From assembly GCA_037039925.1 (NCBI GenBank), contig JAXRKP010000242.1, forward strand, positions 190,001 through 254,000: a stretch of 64,000 nucleotides of DNA, in the 5' to 3' direction. The notes below the pieces were generated by a model, which saw nothing but the letters and a program-made list of their open reading frames with translations, did no database searches and was not told the origin of the DNA. Both the position numbers and the translations under genes were made by a program. This stretch comes from Doris montereyensis (taxonomy: Eukaryota; Mollusca; Gastropoda; Nudibranchia; Dorididae). Below, in pieces: positions 58,861 to 64,000 of the stretch (position 1 is the stretch's first letter; each line of letters begins with the position of its first letter).

Positions 58861-59396
58861 CTTGGGCCACCATGAAGATTTTTCTTTAAAGTCAACCCTG
58901 TCCACCATGACAATGATGTTCGGGTACCATGAAGTAACAAAGCTACTCAAACATATTTCACAAGTAATTGTATTATTAATGGTTGATGTTTGGGGAACTT
59001 CTCACTCACCCTGCATAAAGTAAAATCCTTGACTAAAACAGAAAACAGTACAGGTACACAAAACACAGACAAACAACACAAGAGGACAATAAAGATACAA
59101 AGAACATACAGACATAAACAGAAAGCACTTAGAAGGGTTTTTATGTGTGTGTGTGTGTGTGTGTGTGCATGCAAAGGTAACATTCGAGCAAGCCTTCAAA
59201 AATTTTGTTTGACATGCTTAAAACGGATGGCGCAACTCATCAATAACTAGAAATATTAATTTTTTAAAAATGATAACGAAAATTGAACCAAAACCCAACC
59301 TCAAACATCCCAAAACCTGTATGCCTTATTTAACTCCTTCTAGCCTCCCACTCAAATCCTCAAAACAGCAATCTCCGTCTAATAAAAAAAAAAAAA

Positions 59397-59578
59397 AAAA
59401 ATTCCTTCAAGGCTCTTAAGGCCCATAGAGCCAGAGCTTATCCCGGTTTCTGTTGCATGAAACAGAACAGGTGATTATCATCACCTCCTAGACAGGATGC
59501 TAGTCTGATGAAGGTTTTTACTCCCAGTTTATTGCTTGTACCCATTTGCATCTGGGGTGAGTGGGGAAAATACACCTT
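59397..59578 (-). mobile_element. SINE family A, 3' part
   Basis: CCTTCAAGGCTCTTAAGGCC, CATAGAGCCAGAGCTTATCC and TTTTTACTCCCAGTTTATTG to GAGTGGGGAAAATAC, where it is truncated and meets a LINE scrap. A run of A precedes it. Confidence 0.85.
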
Positions 59579-62500
59579 CTGGTGTATGGGTTTAGATGCC
59601 TGAAATCATATCTCATTTTTTTTTAACTTTAAAAAAAAAATGATTACTTTATTTACTCTTGTTTTATCTATCCTCTCTAACCTATACTACTTATTCCCCC
59701 AAAACACAAACATCGTGCTCTCTAACTCTCTTTATTTTGAGCGTGTATACAAATTAACCCTCCCATGACCTTGCAATGAACATCTTATAAATTAATGTTG
59801 ACTCTACTCACCCGGCAGAAGCACTGTAGGGTTAATAAAGGATGGGAATAAACATTCATACAAACTTTGTTTGCTCAGTATGGAAGGAGGAGGGGGGGGA
59901 GGCATGCAATCCACAGAACAGCTGGTTTGTTTATCTTGGGAAGAACATTAATCACACATGAATTGTATACATCAAGAAGAGTGAAATTTCGAAGAATAAA
60001 ACTCATCGAAGCGAGACTGAATATTTATAAACAACTACAGTATAAGAAACCTGATAAAAAGAGACCAACAGAACTGTAAATGTGCACTCAAAGTTTGTTT
60101 GTTCGTTTGTTTGTTTGAAGTGCACCCTGTCCATCATTGCATTGATCGCAGGATATGCACTCAAAAGTAATAAATATCGTTTAGATTTACATTTTATTCT
60201 TTAAATTTTTCAATTAATTTCTTTTAGGTAATATTGAAATTGATGAAGGGGCACACCCATAACGATGTGCCAGTAATTATTCAGTTTTGTAATCCGCCCC
60301 AGTGCTTATTTACAATTGTTTTGTTGTCTCTTTTCATCGTTTCTACAGTGCACAGTGGCAATCTTCTTGATGTGGACAGCATGCTGATGAAGGTCGGTCA
60401 ATGTTCAATGAACTAAAACTGTAAAGATGATGAAATTTGTTAGGCAAGCAAGGATAAAAATACTAGTTATAATGCATGGTTAGTAAAATATTATAACAAT
60501 GATATTATTTGGATGGCCAAAACGTCAAAGCTTCAAGAGGGAGCAATAAAATAAGCAACATTGACATTGGGGTAAGGGCAAACCATTTTTAACTTGTGCG
60601 TTAAAAAACCCCAAAAAATAATGGATGCAAAACATTTCAGACACTTTCAGGCGTTCATCTACATTTCTCATCCTTCAATCTTCAATAATAAAAAAAAGAA
60701 TGACAAATCTATTAAATAACTGAAATGTAAGTCAAAACATATTGTGATTTTTTTCATCTTTTTTTTTTTCTTTGTTAAAGAACAATAACAAGGCATAAAT
60801 TCTGTGTAAAAAAAAAAAAAAAAAAAAATTCAGCTATACAATTATATATTTTAACAAATGTGCGAATACAAAACATGAAATTCAACTGATGTAATGATTT
60901 CAAAGATTGTATCTTCTGCTTTCATCTACATTTTTATAATTCATTCAGGGCACGTATCATCGCTTATATTTAACGATTTATCTGCACAAATTGTGTACCT
61001 TGGATACATACTTTATAACTGATTACATAACTATTGACTACATTTTTTTCTTTGGCATTCACATGGTTTTATAATTAAAAAAACAAAAACATTTGAGGTA
61101 GTTACGACACGAGGTGAGTGAATACAGTACCAAGCAGAAAACAAGATCAAAATTAAAACAAAAATGTGATCAAATTAAAAAATTAATCAACAAAATCAAT
61201 CAAAATGAAAAAAAAATTCTTAGGAGTCGATAAATTTACAGAAACAAAAATGTCAAGAAAAATCAACAAGAAATGACAAATTATTCAAATAAATGACTTA
61301 ACCTCTAAGCTGTGACGATAAGAACATAATGTAACGTATGGTAAATTATATATACGAATATTAAAAAAATAAAAAAACAAAAGTGAAATAATCTATAAAA
61401 GGAATAAAAACAAAAAAGCCACTTAAAAAGGATAAAACACTGAAAACATGACCTAGCAAATAAAAACAAAAAGAATTATCATATATACGTATATATTATT
61501 TAAATGAATGTACCAGTGTTATCGTTCTAGTGAATGCTGAACACACAGCCAAGCAAAGGGTTGCATGTGAATCAATCCAGGTTATACAAATACAAAAAAA
61601 ACACAACAACAAAAGAACATCAAATACTAGGTGGATGAGCAAACTTTTTTCAAAAGGAGTCAAGAAATGGGGGCATTACTGAGTCAAAGGAAATAAATGC
61701 TTCAGTAATCAAGCATTACTGAGTCAAAGAGCCAAAAGAAAGAGAGCACATTGGGGGGGGAGGGGAGGATAATATTTATAGCATTGACTGGCTTGACTTA
61801 TGAACAAGAAGGTTGGAAAGCATGCTAAGACAAAGACAGAAGTCACTCATTAGAAAGAAAAACATGCCTTTCGCATTCGTCTCATTTTGAAAGAAAAACG
61901 GAAGGAACCCTTAAACAGAAAGACTGACAACGAGAAAAAGATTTTGAGAAAGAATAAAAAGAAGCCAAATAACTCTTTTTATCTTTTAGTATAAAAGTAT
62001 AACTTTTATTGCGTAAAATATCTTTTAAAACATCAACAATAGAATAAGAAAAGAAAATTCTGGCACAGATCATATTTGTTTTGCTTTTTTACACAGTGTC
62101 AAATATTTAAAAGGCCAAGTAAGAAACAGATTGTATAGGAGGAAAGTTTCATAAGAAGTGGTAAGAACTGGTTTTACAGAACAATAAATAGACCAAGTTC
62201 AACTGTTTGCTCATCCATAGTAAAGGGTTGGTTGTATTAACACCAGTGCAAGTCAAAAATCATGTAGGAAAACGTCAACCAAAACCGCAATTATTCATAT
62301 GATTATGATCTTTCATTGGATTTTTCTTTTCATTTCATTGATTTATTAAGTGAAGGGTGGGGTGGGGATGGGGGGGTGAGGGATGGGGGAATGTGAAAAA
62401 GAAGTAGCTGTTGCGAAGGATAATTTCATGAAATTCCAAACAAAGCTTCTTTTTCCGAAAGAATATATATTTCTTTTTTTTCTTCTTTGTCTTCTGTAAG

Positions 62501-63130
62501 TCTGTATTCTTTTCTTTTTTTAAAGTTTGAAAAATTGAAAAATGCTTTAAATTCAACAATCGTTGGTCAATTTATAAAGTTATGAATAAAGTTTTATTTG
62601 CAGTGTTGGTTGCTCACAATGTCGTGAATTAATAAATATTTCGTTCAGGGATTGGTAACCAATGGCGAATGAATGAACAATGTCTTTAAAAATAAAAATA
62701 AAAAAACCAAAAACAAATGCATGAACAAAATAAAAATATAAAATGCATTGAAGAGCCACACTTTGGTGTCATGTCATGTATAAGAATATCAACACAAATG
62801 TGATCTCATGCTATGGGTCGTATATAATGTGGTGTGTTGTCTTTTTCATTGGATTAAGCCGCAACTAAAATGAAGCAAAATTTGTTTTGCAAAGCAATAT
62901 TAGACGCCGGATTGTGCTTGAAAAAAAAATGCATCATGACTGTGACATTCTTTTCATTCCATGGCTACAAAATTCAAGACGGGTGACGATTAAAAAAAAA
63001 AATCTGGCAAGAAGACTCATACAATGGAATACAATTATTGTGAAATTGCTGCCATTTCTTTCTAATCTTTCTTTGTTACAAAAAAAAAAATAAATGAGTA
63101 GACAAAAAACGTGACCAAGAATAATATTTA

Positions 63131-63162
63131 CATCCATAATAATAATATAACAATAATAATAA

Positions 63163-63246
<84 letters not shown>

Positions 63247-63262
63247 TAATGATAATAATAAA
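63131..63262. repeat. (AAT)n microsatellite, about 130 bp
   Basis: AAT repeats with AAC/GAT interruptions at each end. Confidence 0.95.
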
Positions 63263-64000
63263 CACCATGAGTTTAAGACAAGAGAGGGTCGGACTTGTCT
63301 TTAAAAATCTATTGAGCAAACTCCTTCTGATTACAGTTCTCTTTTCTTTTGCTTTAATGATTAAAGTAACTAGTCTACTCATTGATGCTAGCCTATAGTT
63401 GATTGAACATTACCAAAGATAAATTCAAACTTCTCTTTCCTAGTTTGTAATATTCCACAAGGAGCAAAATTCCAAAACCGATTCTTAAGCTCACATGTTC
63501 ATAGAAAATACTTATGAGGATAAAATAATTTTCCTACTGTTTTTGACTATGTCCAAGTTAACCCTTAAATATAATATTCCATATTTTTTTAACAGTTTGC
63601 AGAATTTATGGAAATCTGGTTTTAGAAGCCTGTGAAGATTACATAATCAACCTTACTTCCATTTCAGTATGGTTACCAAGACTAAGGAAACACAGCCAAT
63701 GGATCAAAATATTAATTTTGATAAGACTATGATCCCAATGTCTGCAACCCAAAACAAGAGGAGACGGATAAAAAAGAGTTTTACTTCTAGGGTGAAAAGT
63801 ATCAATCTCTGAAGATCCCTGTCTCCCACATTTAAGTTCTGTGCCCCCCCCTCCTCCCCAGCCGCTAAGCATCAAGCAGCATTTGTAAGGGATAGTCGGA
63901 AGGAAGAGACAACACAGCTCTTTGTTCCAAAATGACCAAGTTTTGGAGAACGTCTGGCTGCTGAGATAGCCGTCAATGGGTCCACACCCTTTTCGACTGA

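Larger units (their letters stand above)
52975..64000. other. Upstream non-coding region, repeats only
   Basis: I see no supportable exon on either strand in these 11 kb. The stretch holds a tRNA-type SINE (53985-54272), unassigned AT-rich sequence to 56.1 kb, TCTG, AAT, CTT and ATT microsatellites (56.2-56.9 kb), a SINE-like piece (57.86-58.0 kb), a minisatellite (58.1-58.86 kb), a TG run near 59.15 kb, a truncated SINE (59.4-59.58 kb) and an AAT array (63.13-63.26 kb). It is either intron or 5' flank of the minus-strand gene. Open frames here are short and lack splice or domain support. Confidence 0.6.

Noticed and set aside
60234..60416. Small plus-strand frame with a signal-peptide-like hydrophobic run
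   Set aside because: 60 codons, no splice or promoter context, no homologous pattern recognised; a hydrophobic run is expected by chance in AT-rich DNA.

Overview
This window comes from a eukaryotic genome, most likely a mollusc. The species call is an inference from AT-rich sequence, abundant tRNA-headed SINEs, LINE tails and long GA/AT/ATT microsatellites; nothing in the window fixes it further. It holds one large multi-exon gene, read entirely on the minus strand from about 52.97 kb down to 325, and open at least at its 3' end (the left edge). The product is a giant titin/twitchin/unc-89-type muscle protein built of I-set immunoglobulin domains joined by acidic, PEVK-like elastic segments. 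I reconstructed 25 exons from reading frame, splice consensus and intron phase, plus one weak candidate. Most junctions match in phase, and Ig exons are typically flanked by phase-1 introns.

Layout in transcription order (right to left). 52.97-64 kb: no supportable exon, only repeats, including a minisatellite at 58.1-58.9 kb. 52.97-52.25 kb: acidic spacer plus Ig. 51.5 kb: small exon. 50.4-46.6 kb: a 3.8-kb acidic exon with internal 159/108-bp and 39-bp tandem repeats. 43.6-42.6 kb: two short acidic linker exons. 42.1-38.97 kb: two Ig domains. 38.3-34.85 kb: small exons carrying DFRxxL motifs like the actin-binding motifs of myosin light chain kinase. 33.9 kb: an Ig. 33.1 kb: an IQ motif. 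32.1 kb: a linker. 29.36-20.66 kb: a single 8.7-kb exon made of three tandem protein repeats (about 21 x 14 residues, about 130 x 15 residues, about 11 x 33 residues). 19.7-15.6 kb: three more Ig domains. After a 10.8-kb interval of transposon debris, 4.7-0.3 kb carries a PEVK-like linker and further Ig domains running off the left edge.

In use, the Ig domains would form a sarcomeric scaffold, the acidic repeat exons extensible springs, the DFRxxL cassettes possible actin contacts and the IQ helix a possible calmodulin or light-chain site. These roles are inferred from families, not shown by the sequence.

Almost every large exon contains one- or two-base frame breaks, several in homopolymers and in otherwise conserved Ig motifs. 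I read these mainly as assembly indel errors rather than gene death, because the frame resumes in the same domain and splice sites are intact. The long plus-strand ORFs over the repeat exons are shadows of the repeats. No tRNA, rRNA, CRISPR, viral or toxin gene was recognised.
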